Part shown: positions 17,101 to 24,497 of the stretch, piece after piece
Numbering within the stretch: position 1 is the first letter of the stretch
Layout: every line of letters starts with the position of its first letter
Assembly (NCBI GenBank): GCA_035269015.1
Contig: DATFJU010000025.1
Coordinates: 1-60,403, forward strand
DNA from: JAIPJO01 sp035269015
GTDB lineage: Bacteria > Patescibacteriota > Patescibacteriia > Patescibacteriales > UBA12465
Length of the DNA stretch: 60,403 nucleotides
Direction of reading: 5' to 3'
Notes under the pieces: model-generated
What the model was told of the DNA's origin: nothing
Seen by the model: the letters and a program-made list of their open reading frames with translations, nothing else
The model's database searches: none
Position numbers and translations under genes: made by a program

Positions 17101-17128
17101 AAAGACTGCTTTATTTAAAGCAGTCTTT
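17101..17128 (-). terminator. Strong intrinsic terminator after the 17146-17658 gene
   Basis: Perfect 13-bp stem AAAGACTGCTTTA / TAAAGCAGTCTTT with a 2-base centre, T-rich on both sides, starting 17 bp past the stop codon. Confidence 0.92.
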
Positions 17129-17145
17129 ATTTTTTGCGGACTTTT

Positions 17146-17658
17146 TTATAAATCTACAAACGTTATTGCCATATTATTAGGCAAAGGTATCCTCTTAACT
17201 TCTTTCGGATATCTTTTGGGAGTCCCAATCTTCAATTTTATGGCTTTACCTTTTCTCATTTCAGCTGGTACCTCATAATAATTAATTACATAAGCTACCT
17301 CTCCATTACGATTAACTCTTCTTTGAACGTCCGCAAACAACTCCATAATTTCGCCTAAGCAGGTTACTGGAATATAGAAATTCTGGATCACCTTAACACC
17401 ACAAGCACTTGATGATTTTACAAAATGCTTTGGCACCTTAACAAAAGTAGCTTGTTTGCGACTAAGATTACAAATAGTAAGCTCTTTTATCTCACGTAAA
17501 GTCCAATCATTTATTGGGGGAACTTTAGCCGTAATTTTAATTGCTGAAGAGCCCATACATCTGTGATATTTACTCTCAATCACTTGAGCATCACCATGTC
17601 TTTTAACAAGCTCTAAATCTAAATCTTTTAGCTTTTCATGTTCTTTTACTGTACACAT
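17146..17658 (-). CDS. Unrecognised 170-aa protein, monocistronic cassette
   Basis: I do not recognise this protein. It is soluble-looking, with no signal peptide or membrane segment. Its Cys residues are at positions 2, 34, 63, 86 and 100, the last three being isolated (TICNLS, SSACGVK, VTCLGE), so no clear metal site. The C-terminal third is basic and rich in Lys-Pro (KLKIGTPKRYPKEVKRIPLP). It has everything a stand-alone expressed gene needs: a good promoter (17704-17732), a perfect AGGAGG 4 bp ahead of the ATG, and a strong terminator. The Shine-Dalgarno is unlike all neighbours, which suggests acquisition or a special need for high translation. Confidence 0.8.
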   Translation of the reverse strand: MCTVKEHEKLKDLDLELVKRHGDAQVIESKYHRCMGSSAIKITAKVPPINDWTLREIKELTICNLSRKQATFVKVPKHFVKSSSACGVKVIQNFYIPVTCLGEIMELFADVQRRVNRNGEVAYVINYYEVPAEMRKGKAIKLKIGTPKRYPKEVKRIPLPNNMAITFVDL

Positions 17659-17662
17659 AATT

Positions 17663-17668
17663 CCTCCT
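17663..17668 (-). promoter_or_regulatory. Perfect Shine-Dalgarno AGGAGG, exceptional in this window
   Basis: AGGAGG, 4 bases, ATG. It fixes the start at 17658 and is the only such site I found at a start codon in the window. Confidence 0.85.
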
Positions 17669-17703
17669 ATTTTTGATTTTTATTTTATTTTAATGTTCAT
17701 ATT

Positions 17704-17732
17704 AATATATCATATATACTAAAATAAGTCAA
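17704..17732 (-). promoter_or_regulatory. sigma70-type promoter of the 17146-17658 gene
   Basis: Minus strand TTGACT, exactly 17 bases, TATATT; each hexamer matches five of six. The transcript leader would be about 40 nt. Confidence 0.75.
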
Positions 17733-17739
17733 GGATACT

Positions 17740-19011
17740 TTAATCTACTACCCCTATATAAGGAATATCGCTATTTTTTTTGTCTTTATCTACCGTGTTA
17801 TTATCTATATTAATATTTGAATTAATATTCATACTAGAAGCAAGATAAATAGATTTATTACCATAATTCTTATGTATCTTATCACAAGCAGAAAAAAGAC
17901 TATTTAATTTTTGTATTTGTAAATGATTGTGAAAAATATCAGATTGTTTACCATTAACTTCTTTTAGATTTTTTAAAGTAAGTCCTGTGGCTCTATATTT
18001 TAAATAAGGCGAAAACAAGAGTTTAAAGTTTTCTGCTAAAAGCTTTAATATCTTTATATCAATATTGGTATAATTTTCTAATTTAATATTAATTTTCTGG
18101 TAATTAAAATCAGCTGTTTTTAGAAAAAAAGAAACACTAGTAGCTTCCAAGTTATATTTTCTAGCCTTAGCACAAGCTTTTTCAATATTTTTAGAAAACT
18201 GAGAGAAGATAAATTTAGGATCATTAGAGTTTCTAGCGAAGGTTTCTGATTTACCTATACTTTGAAAAGTTTTCTTAGAACTAGTTTTTAATTTAAATAT
18301 ATATTTAGTCTTTAACTCTTGATATATTTCAAAGTATGGTTTTCTAAAGTAATACTTTATAAAATCCTCCTTTTTATTAACAAAATCTAAAGCAGTATAT
18401 ATTTCATATTTATGAAAAACTTTAGCTGAGCTAGGACCTACTCCCCAAATATCTTCTACCTTCAATCTGCTTAAATAATATTTTAAATTACTATTATTAA
18501 TATTCACACACCCAGCAGGTTTATCCCAATTAGAAGCTACCTTAGCTAATGATTTATTATATGACAGTCCAGCAGAAAAGCTTAAATTTAGTTCCTTCTC
18601 TAACTCTTGCTTTATCTTTAAAGCCAAGTCTCTGTAATTTAAGCTATAAACCTTATCTAAGCCACTGAGATCAACAAAACACTCATCAATACTGTACTGC
18701 TCCACTTCCTCGCTATAGCGTCTTAGAATCTCATACATCCGCTTAGCAAAATCACTATAAACACTATAATTAGAATCTAAAACTATAGTTTGAGGGTATA
18801 ACCTTTTAATTTCATTTATTGACATTCCCCTCTTTATACCTAGTGCTTTAGCTTCATATGATAAAGCTGAGGCAATTTTTCTTTCTTTACCAGTAACTAC
18901 TGCTTTATTATTTAAAGCTGGATTTAAAGCTCTCTCGCAAGAAACAAAAAAACAATCTCCATCAATATGCAAAATTGCCTTATTATTTATATTACTGCTA
19001 GCGCTAAACAT
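17740..19011 (-). CDS. dinB: Y-family DNA polymerase (DinB/UmuC type)
   Basis: Error-prone translesion polymerase. The protein has 423 residues. Seen: catalytic site 1 HIDGDCFFVSCERALNP; ALSYEAKALGIKRGMS; YSIDECFVDLSG with the SxDE catalytic acids; FSAGLSYNKSLAKVASNWDKPAG; helix-hairpin-helix region VEDIWGVGPSSAKVF; and a little-finger domain to about residue 370. The C-terminal tail is Asn/Asp-rich and ends without an obvious clamp-binding motif. It lies 31 bp downstream of the lexA-like gene and so is presumably SOS-induced from the same operator. Whether it is closer to DinB or UmuC I cannot decide; the umuD-like partner upstream argues for UmuC-like pairing. Confidence 0.93.
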   Translation of the reverse strand: MFSASSNINNKAILHIDGDCFFVSCERALNPALNNKAVVTGKERKIASALSYEAKALGIKRGMSINEIKRLYPQTIVLDSNYSVYSDFAKRMYEILRRYSEEVEQYSIDECFVDLSGLDKVYSLNYRDLALKIKQELEKELNLSFSAGLSYNKSLAKVASNWDKPAGCVNINNSNLKYYLSRLKVEDIWGVGPSSAKVFHKYEIYTALDFVNKKEDFIKYYFRKPYFEIYQELKTKYIFKLKTSSKKTFQSIGKSETFARNSNDPKFIFSQFSKNIEKACAKARKYNLEATSVSFFLKTADFNYQKINIKLENYTNIDIKILKLLAENFKLLFSPYLKYRATGLTLKNLKEVNGKQSDIFHNHLQIQKLNSLFSACDKIHKNYGNKSIYLASSMNINSNINIDNNTVDKDKKNSDIPYIGVVD

Positions 19012-19042
19012 GTTACTGTTATTTTTATCGATATTTCTTTTA

Positions 19043-19609
19043 TTAATACTTCCTTATCACCGCTTTAACCACAGCAGCAATTTTTAAATCACTTTCTGGA
19101 TATATATCTTTATATTTGCTGTTAGCTGCTTGCAAATATACTTTAGATCCTTTCCTTCTTAAATACTTCATAGTCCAATTATTATCAACTTCAGCAATAA
19201 CAATATCATTCTCTTGGGCCTTTATACTTCTATCCACTAAAACCATATCTCCTGGTAGAATACCAGCGTCTTTCATGGAATAACCACTAACCTTAAGCAT
19301 GAAGCTGGCTTCTTTGTTTTTAATTAAGTAATTATCAAGACTTAACTGCTCTAAGTTCTCCTGTTCAGCAGCACTAGGAAAACCAGCCTCTACCTCACCT
19401 AAGACTTTAAGATCATACAAGAATTTGTTACCAGGGATTAAATTACCACTTTTATCTTTCTTTATTATCCCTTCTTTAATTAAAGTACTAGCTAAATTAA
19501 AAGCCGAACTTTTTGACTTATAATTAAAAAGCTTAGCTAATTCACTATAAGAAGGTAATCGCTTATGTTGATAATAGAAATTTTCTAATTTATAAGTATT
19601 TATATTCAT
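19043..19609 (-). CDS. lexA: LexA/UmuD-like autocleaving repressor
   Basis: SOS repressor with a self-cleaving S24 peptidase domain, 188 residues. Seen: N-terminal winged helix (residues 1-60), YQHKRLPSYSELAKLFNYKS; cleavage site Ala-Gly in VEAGFPSAAEQ (about 75-76); catalytic Ser in VSGYSMKDAGILPGD; and catalytic Lys in WTMKYLRRKG. The recognition helix KSKSSAFNLASTLIKEG is not the LexA standard form. The linker around the cleavage site (AGFPSAAEQENLEQLSLDNYLI) resembles UmuD and ImpA-like proteins as much as LexA. It is first in a two-gene unit with dinB, and a palindromic operator overlaps its promoter, which indicates autoregulation. Confidence 0.92.
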   Translation of the reverse strand: MNINTYKLENFYYQHKRLPSYSELAKLFNYKSKSSAFNLASTLIKEGIIKKDKSGNLIPGNKFLYDLKVLGEVEAGFPSAAEQENLEQLSLDNYLIKNKEASFMLKVSGYSMKDAGILPGDMVLVDRSIKAQENDIVIAEVDNNWTMKYLRRKGSKVYLQAANSKYKDIYPESDLKIAAVVKAVIRKY

Positions 19610-19632
19610 AGTTTTTATTTATTTCTATCTTT

Positions 19633-19661
19633 AGTATAAAGAACGTTCGTTCTTTTGTCAA
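19633..19661 (-). promoter_or_regulatory. Promoter of lexA-dinB
   Basis: Minus strand TTGACA (19656-19661), 17-bp spacer, TATACT (19633-19638). The transcript would start about 15 nt ahead of the lexA ATG. Confidence 0.9.
19638..19655. promoter_or_regulatory. SOS operator (LexA box)
   Basis: AAAGAACGTTCGTTCTTT, arms GAAC and GTTC separated by 4 bases, as in the Bacillus-type SOS box (GAAC-N4-GTTC). It fills the spacer between -35 and -10 of lexA-dinB, so bound repressor would exclude RNA polymerase. Confidence 0.88.
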
Positions 19662-19668
19662 AACAAAA

Positions 19669-19697
19669 TAAATACCCTCTTATACTTAGAGTATTTA
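19669..19697 (-). terminator. Possible terminator after the 19710-20057 gene
   Basis: Interrupted stem AAATA..CTCT / AGAG-TATTT with a 7-base loop and T-rich downstream sequence on the minus strand. The pairing has a bulge. Confidence 0.4.
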
Positions 19698-19709
19698 TAT
19701 AAAATAATA

Positions 19710-20057
19710 CTATTTATCCTGTTCCTGTGAAAGCCCCTCTAAAATCCAAACTATAGCTGAAAGAATCAAACTAAATATTAAGGCAATCCAAAAACCAGAT
19801 ATAATAAAGCCCGGAATAATGGCTGATACTAGAAGCACCATTAAGGCATTAATAACTAAAGTAAAAAGTCCTAAAGTTAAAATATTAATGGGCAAAGTTA
19901 AAATCAATAAAATGGGACGTACTACGGCATTAACAACCCCTAAAACTAAGGCCACTAAAAGAACTGTCCAAAAACCACTAACACTAACCCCTGGGATAAG
20001 CCAAGCACTAATGAAAATAGCTACTGCACTAATTAGCCAAGTAATAAATAATTTCAT
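19710..20057 (-). CDS. YvlD-like small membrane protein (phage holin family 4 fold)
   Basis: 115-residue protein made almost wholly of membrane segments: about residues 2-22, 30-48, 50-78 and 83-108. Seen: ITWLISAVAIFISAWLIPGV and LALVLGVVNAVVRPILLILTLP, the family signature (NAxxRPIL), and GLFTLVINALMVLLVS. In other bacteria proteins of this family take part in envelope-stress functions, but a molecular role is not set. It follows the Gmad2 protein gene after 59 bp and may share its transcript. Family recognition by sequence pattern; function unknown. Confidence 0.85.
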   Translation of the reverse strand: MKLFITWLISAVAIFISAWLIPGVSVSGFWTVLLVALVLGVVNAVVRPILLILTLPINILTLGLFTLVINALMVLLVSAIIPGFIISGFWIALIFSLILSAIVWILEGLSQEQDK

Positions 20058-20116
20058 ATGATTATTATTAATTAATAATTAATAAATATTTAATATTATA
20101 ATTATATTAGCAGATA

Positions 20117-20647
20117 TTAATTACTTGCACTTAAAGTAACAGGTACAGTGTAAGTCATTTGATTCTCGTCTAATCCAGATGGATTAGCTGATTCAAATAT
20201 AAGTAGTGCTTCTGTTTCTTCATCTACTTCATATTCTAAAGTACTGTTAAAGACTACACTCTCCTCTGTCATCCAATTATCTAAGGCTGTAACATATGAC
20301 TGAACTATAATATCACCACTTTCTCTGTCTACTAGTTTAACTCTAAAATTAGCTTCAAAATACCAAGAACCAACAGCTTCACCTTCAATGTTAACAGGGC
20401 TGTTCACTACTTCATTTTCCTGAGGTTTTTTCAGACTTAAACCTTCATTATTTTCATAAGTCATTTTATCATCTATATCATTTTCATTTACATCTTCATT
20501 ATTAAAAGTCTTATCTAAACTAATAGTATTATTAATTACATTATTATTTTCTTGTTCATTGCTTTTTACATACATCCAAGCTAAAACAACAACTAACAAT
20601 ATCATCAAAATAGTCATTATTATTTTTAAATTATTATTATTTTTCAT
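20117..20647 (-). CDS. Membrane-anchored Gmad2-domain protein
   Basis: 176 residues. An N-terminal signal anchor occupies about residues 7-27 (KIIMTILMILLVVVLAWMYV), an Asn/Asp/Glu-rich linker covers about 30-70, and a beta-sandwich follows that looks like the Gmad2 immunoglobulin-like domain: VNSPVNIEGEAVGSWYFEANF, GDIIVQSYVTALDNWMTEE and ALLIFESANPSG. Gmad2 domains occur on spore-germination and other surface proteins and are thought to bind ligands outside the cell. The gene is divergent from rnhB, and the shared intergenic region holds a 9-bp inverted repeat. Role otherwise unknown. Confidence 0.82.
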   Translation of the reverse strand: MKNNNNLKIIMTILMILLVVVLAWMYVKSNEQENNNVINNTISLDKTFNNEDVNENDIDDKMTYENNEGLSLKKPQENEVVNSPVNIEGEAVGSWYFEANFRVKLVDRESGDIIVQSYVTALDNWMTEESVVFNSTLEYEVDEETEALLIFESANPSGLDENQMTYTVPVTLSASN

Positions 20648-20715
20648 ATATTAAATATTAATAATTTTTAATGCATATTAAATTATATAATATTTATCAC
20701 CTTCTTTCAACTATA

Positions 20716-20741
20716 ATTAACAATTAAAGTTTATTGTTAAT
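20716..20741. repeat. Inverted repeat between divergent genes
   Basis: ATTAACAAT and ATTGTTAAT, perfect 9-bp arms around 8 bases, in the 123-bp gap between the Gmad2 protein gene (minus) and rnhB (plus). It could be a shared operator. AT-rich background lowers its weight. Confidence 0.4.
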
Positions 20742-20770
20742 AATTATAATTTAATATATGATATTAATAT

Positions 20771-21397
20771 ATGCATAAATTAAACCTAGAGAAAAAATTA
20801 TTTAAGCAGGGACATCATTATATTGCTGGTGTGGATGAAGTAGGTAGAGGGCCTTTGGCTGGACCAGTTGTGTCTGCTTGCGTGTTGGTTGATATTAATT
20901 TTTTAGAAAATATAAATAATTTAAAAGAGTTAAATGATTCTAAAAAAACCAGTTTAAAAAATAGAGAAAAAATATTTTCTATGATCCAAGACAATGCAGT
21001 GTCAGTAGGAATTGGTGTTTGTAGTCCTAAAACTATAGATAAAATTAATATACTACAAGCTTCCCTGTTATCATCTAAAAAGGCAGTACTTAACTTAAGT
21101 CATGAAGCAGATATTGTTTTAATGGATGGTAAGTTTAAAATACCTGACCTAAACATTGACCAAGAAAATATTATTCAAGGAGATGCTAAAGTAGCTGTAA
21201 TTGCTTTAGCCTCTATTATTGCTAAGGTCTATAGAGACAAACTCATGACTAAATTAAATAAAAAATACCCTGGTTATGATTTTGAAAAAAATAAAGGCTA
21301 TGGCACCGCCTATCATAGAAAAAAAATAAAGGAACTTGGACCTTGTAAGATACATAGGTATAGTTTTGCTCCTATTAAAAATATGTATAATAATTAA
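20771..21397 (+). CDS. rnhB: Ribonuclease HII
   Basis: Endonuclease removing ribonucleotides from DNA and RNA primers. The protein has 208 residues. Seen: HYIAGVDEVGRGPLAGPVVSACVLV with the first catalytic Asp-Glu pair, LNDSKKTS, VLMDGKF with the third acid, GDAKVAVIALASIIAKVYRD with the fourth, and YGTAYHRKKIKELGPCKIHRYSFAP at the C-terminus. It is one of few plus-strand genes here. Its last four bases overlap the stop of the convergent tgt gene, so there is no room for a separate terminator. Confidence 0.97.
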   Translation: MHKLNLEKKLFKQGHHYIAGVDEVGRGPLAGPVVSACVLVDINFLENINNLKELNDSKKTSLKNREKIFSMIQDNAVSVGIGVCSPKTIDKINILQASLLSSKKAVLNLSHEADIVLMDGKFKIPDLNIDQENIIQGDAKVAVIALASIIAKVYRDKLMTKLNKKYPGYDFEKNKGYGTAYHRKKIKELGPCKIHRYSFAPIKNMYNN

Positions 21398-22485
21398 TTA
21401 TTATCTTTTCTCTTTTTTTCTTGTAAATAGGTCATTAAACGTTGATAATACTCTAAGTTATTTAAGCTAGCCATTTTCTGACCCAACGCTTCATTTAATT
21501 TAAAAAGATGATGTAAATAAGCAAAGCTATTTTCTTGAAGTAATTTTATATTACTAGTTTTATTAATAACTGAAAAATTATTTATATATTTTGAGTTGCT
21601 GATATTTATTACTTTAGGCTTTAAAATATTTTTAGTAGGTAAAAACAATCTTCCGTGCCTAGCTTCTCTAGTAGGTATAACACAATCAAATATTTCCCAC
21701 CCCATTTTTTCACATAAATAAATATGTTCAATAGTACCAATTCCTAAGGCAAACTTTAAATACTTATCATCAATTAGCTCAGCAGTTTCTTTTAAAACTT
21801 TAGTTAAAAATCTGCCTTTTTCATCCACTGGCCTAGCGCCGAAACCAAAACCATCAAAACCAATTTTCTCAAGATCATTGTATGATTTAGTACGTAAATC
21901 CATATATTTACCACCCTGAATAACTGCAAAAAGAAGTGGTCTTTGACTACTTTTAATCTTTCTCTTTTTTATTTGTTTCTCATATTCTTGCTTGCACCTC
22001 TTTGCCCAAGCTGTAGTTCTATTAATAGACTTTTTTAAATCTGTTTTATTCATACTATAAGGTGGACAGTCATCTAAGCAAACCATCATATCTGTACCTA
22101 AATCGAACTGAATTTGAATTGATTTTTCAGGACTAAGCTCATGCCAAGAACCATTAAGAGGAGATCTAAAAATTACTTTATCTTCAAGTATTCTTCCCAT
22201 CTTTGGATTTTTATGTATCAAAGAAAATACTTGAAAACCACCACTATCAGACAACAAAAAACCAGAATAATTCATAAACCTATGAATACCACCAGCTTTT
22301 TTAATAACTTTCATGCCTGGTTGTAAATAAAGATGAAAAGTATTTACAACCATAGCTTTAGTTTTTGTTTTTATTATTTCATCATTACTTAAAGTCTTCA
22401 AAAAACCCCTTGTAGCATCTGGCATAAAAAAAGGGGTTTTTATTTTTTTATTTTTATATTTAATTTCTTTAATTTTTTTGTTCAT
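21394..22485 (-). CDS. tgt: Queuine/archaeosine-type tRNA-guanine transglycosylase, zinc ligands lost
   Basis: TIM-barrel base-exchange enzyme for tRNA position 34 or a relative of it, 363 residues. Seen: catalytic core kept, with LLSDSGGFQVFSL (general acid/base Asp), LDDCPPY, FAVIQGG, and the nucleophile Asp in FDCVIPTREARHGRLF. Two features are odd. The four zinc ligands of the normal enzyme (CxCxxC and the His 26 residues later) are replaced: the region reads NKTSNIKLLQENSFAYLHHL and then ASLNNLEYYQRL. The base-recognition loop GGLAVGE is GARPVDE. It is the last gene of the 30769-21394 unit. Substrate may differ from preQ1; see findings. Confidence 0.88.
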   Translation of the reverse strand: MNKKIKEIKYKNKKIKTPFFMPDATRGFLKTLSNDEIIKTKTKAMVVNTFHLYLQPGMKVIKKAGGIHRFMNYSGFLLSDSGGFQVFSLIHKNPKMGRILEDKVIFRSPLNGSWHELSPEKSIQIQFDLGTDMMVCLDDCPPYSMNKTDLKKSINRTTAWAKRCKQEYEKQIKKRKIKSSQRPLLFAVIQGGKYMDLRTKSYNDLEKIGFDGFGFGARPVDEKGRFLTKVLKETAELIDDKYLKFALGIGTIEHIYLCEKMGWEIFDCVIPTREARHGRLFLPTKNILKPKVINISNSKYINNFSVINKTSNIKLLQENSFAYLHHLFKLNEALGQKMASLNNLEYYQRLMTYLQEKKRKDNN

Positions 22486-22489
22486 AATA

Positions 22490-24496
22490 TTAAGGAACTA
22501 TCCTGCCATCGCTACTTAAGTTAGCAATATCATCCTCCTCTAATTTGGTAGTGGTAGCATCTGATTTCATGCTTAATGTATCGCCAGTAACTCTATCAGT
22601 AGCAGTAATTCTAGCACCTGGACTAAGTATTAATATTTTATCTTCATCTTCTTTTTTAGGCTCTATACTTATTTCAAATTCAGCTGTAATACTATGCTGA
22701 TTAGCACTTAGACTATCGATATCCCAAACAATTTGTTTTCTTTGAGAATCATAATTTAGTTTACCTGTATCAATATTTTTAATTCCTTCATATTCAACAT
22801 GATCAGGTAATTCAAGTTCAACAATAATATCTTCTAGGTCATGTAAATTATTATTAATTTGCCAATACATTCTAAAAACACTAGTTTCACCTACTTTAGG
22901 AGCTAAAGGCCCACTACCTACAGGAATATTTTCTTCATTAAAATACAAAATGCTTTCCTCTAAACTTAAATCAGAATTAACCTGATTTATAATCTCATTA
23001 CTGCGATTATCCTGACCATCTTCAGACTCCTTGTTTTTTTTCATAGAAAATTGGGCATAACTTATAATTTCTAAATCTTGCCCAATATATGTCTCTTGAA
23101 ATTCTTTAACTGGTAAACTAATATCAATATTTCCCTCTTCTTCAGTTTTAATTTCAGCTAAATCTGGAATTTGTTCTTTTGACCAAGCAATAGTATTAGC
23201 TCCTTTAACTCCATTATTCTCATCTTCTAAATTAGCAAAATCAACTAAATTGCTGTCCACTACTAACATAATAGTAAGATCTTTTATAGCTATCTCCCCT
23301 TTATTTTGATAATTTAAAGTATAATCTAAATTCTCACCAAAATTTACAGGCTCACCATTTTTAGAACCATTAATAATTAAATTTAAGTTTAAATCTGATT
23401 TCATTATTTTTAAATCAATACCTTCTCTTAAGAAAACATATTCTTTATTTTTAACATTTTGCAAGAATATAAATTCTATTTTTTCTTCATCATTTATCTT
23501 TTCATTTATACGATATCTGAATTTCAATTCTTGAGCACTATAATTTTTATCAAAACCACTGATATGATAAGTATTTCTTTCTTGAGATACTATTTGCAAA
23601 TCAGAGTCATCAGCATCCTCTTCTTGAGGTAATAAAATTTCTATATTTTCAGGAGTTTCTATTCTCAAATCAAAACTATTTATATAACTTTTATCTTCTT
23701 GAGCAAAAAGTAAAGAAACTTCATGAATCTCATCAACTAAAGCAGTACTTAAATAATCAATATTTACATTAAAACCTTGACTTTCAATTAAAGTATTAAT
23801 ATCAATTGTTTCTTGAAACTTACTAGAAAAATTGCCTGGCATATAAGTCAAGATTGCTTGACTAAGATTAGGTGTACCAGATTGACCAATTATCATAGCT
23901 GTAATATCAAGCTGGACTCGCTCTTTAGGTTTTAGATCACCTAGGTACCAAGAATTATTAGCACCATCAGTATCCTTAGAACTATCAATAAATATAAAAT
24001 TATCAGCATAATTTATATCTAATTCCATATCTAAAATCTCAGTATCACTAGAATTAAATATTTCAATAGTATAGTTAAACTCTTCACCAACCATAACTGA
24101 TTCGGGTCCATTAATACGTAGGTCTATATTCTTTGAATCAAGATTTGATTCGTAAAAATACCAATATGCAAAATAAGATAATGCAAAAATAAAAATAATT
24201 ATGAATATAAAACGAAAAAGTTTAAACCACCAACTCTTCTTAGACTTAATCTTTAGTTTACTAACATCAACCATCTGCCCTTTCTTGTCTTTATATATAT
24301 CACTTAAATTTTGCTCTATCTCTTCATCTCTTCCGCTTTCTTTTACGCTATCTTCAAAATTATTAAGCTCTTCACTACTAGGCAAAGGACGTTTAATAAA
24401 ATCAGACAAACTAGACTTCTTTTCCGTTCTTACCTTAATCTTTTTTTCATTATTATTTTTATCTTCTCGATTTAATTCTTGATTTTTATTTGTCAT
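22490..24496 (-). CDS. Single-pass surface protein with DUF11/Ig-like repeats
   Basis: 668 residues, not recognised beyond general architecture. A charged cytosolic N-terminal region (1-88) is followed by one membrane segment at about residues 91-115 (FKLFRFIFIIIFIFALSYFAYWYF) and a long extracellular beta-rich region. Repeated motifs of the kind seen in DUF11 and other adhesin-like sandwiches occur: NIDLRINGPESVMVGEEFNYTIEI, LNLNLIINGSKNGEPVNFGENLDYTLNYQNKGE and APKVGETSVFRMYWQINNN. The gene is 1 bp downstream of the DUF4012 gene, so the two products probably act together on the surface. No sortase signal or catalytic motif is visible. Confidence 0.8.
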   Translation of the reverse strand: MTNKNQELNREDKNNNEKKIKVRTEKKSSLSDFIKRPLPSSEELNNFEDSVKESGRDEEIEQNLSDIYKDKKGQMVDVSKLKIKSKKSWWFKLFRFIFIIIFIFALSYFAYWYFYESNLDSKNIDLRINGPESVMVGEEFNYTIEIFNSSDTEILDMELDINYADNFIFIDSSKDTDGANNSWYLGDLKPKERVQLDITAMIIGQSGTPNLSQAILTYMPGNFSSKFQETIDINTLIESQGFNVNIDYLSTALVDEIHEVSLLFAQEDKSYINSFDLRIETPENIEILLPQEEDADDSDLQIVSQERNTYHISGFDKNYSAQELKFRYRINEKINDEEKIEFIFLQNVKNKEYVFLREGIDLKIMKSDLNLNLIINGSKNGEPVNFGENLDYTLNYQNKGEIAIKDLTIMLVVDSNLVDFANLEDENNGVKGANTIAWSKEQIPDLAEIKTEEEGNIDISLPVKEFQETYIGQDLEIISYAQFSMKKNKESEDGQDNRSNEIINQVNSDLSLEESILYFNEENIPVGSGPLAPKVGETSVFRMYWQINNNLHDLEDIIVELELPDHVEYEGIKNIDTGKLNYDSQRKQIVWDIDSLSANQHSITAEFEISIEPKKEDEDKILILSPGARITATDRVTGDTLSMKSDATTTKLEEDDIANLSSDGRIVP

Positions 24497-24497
24497 A

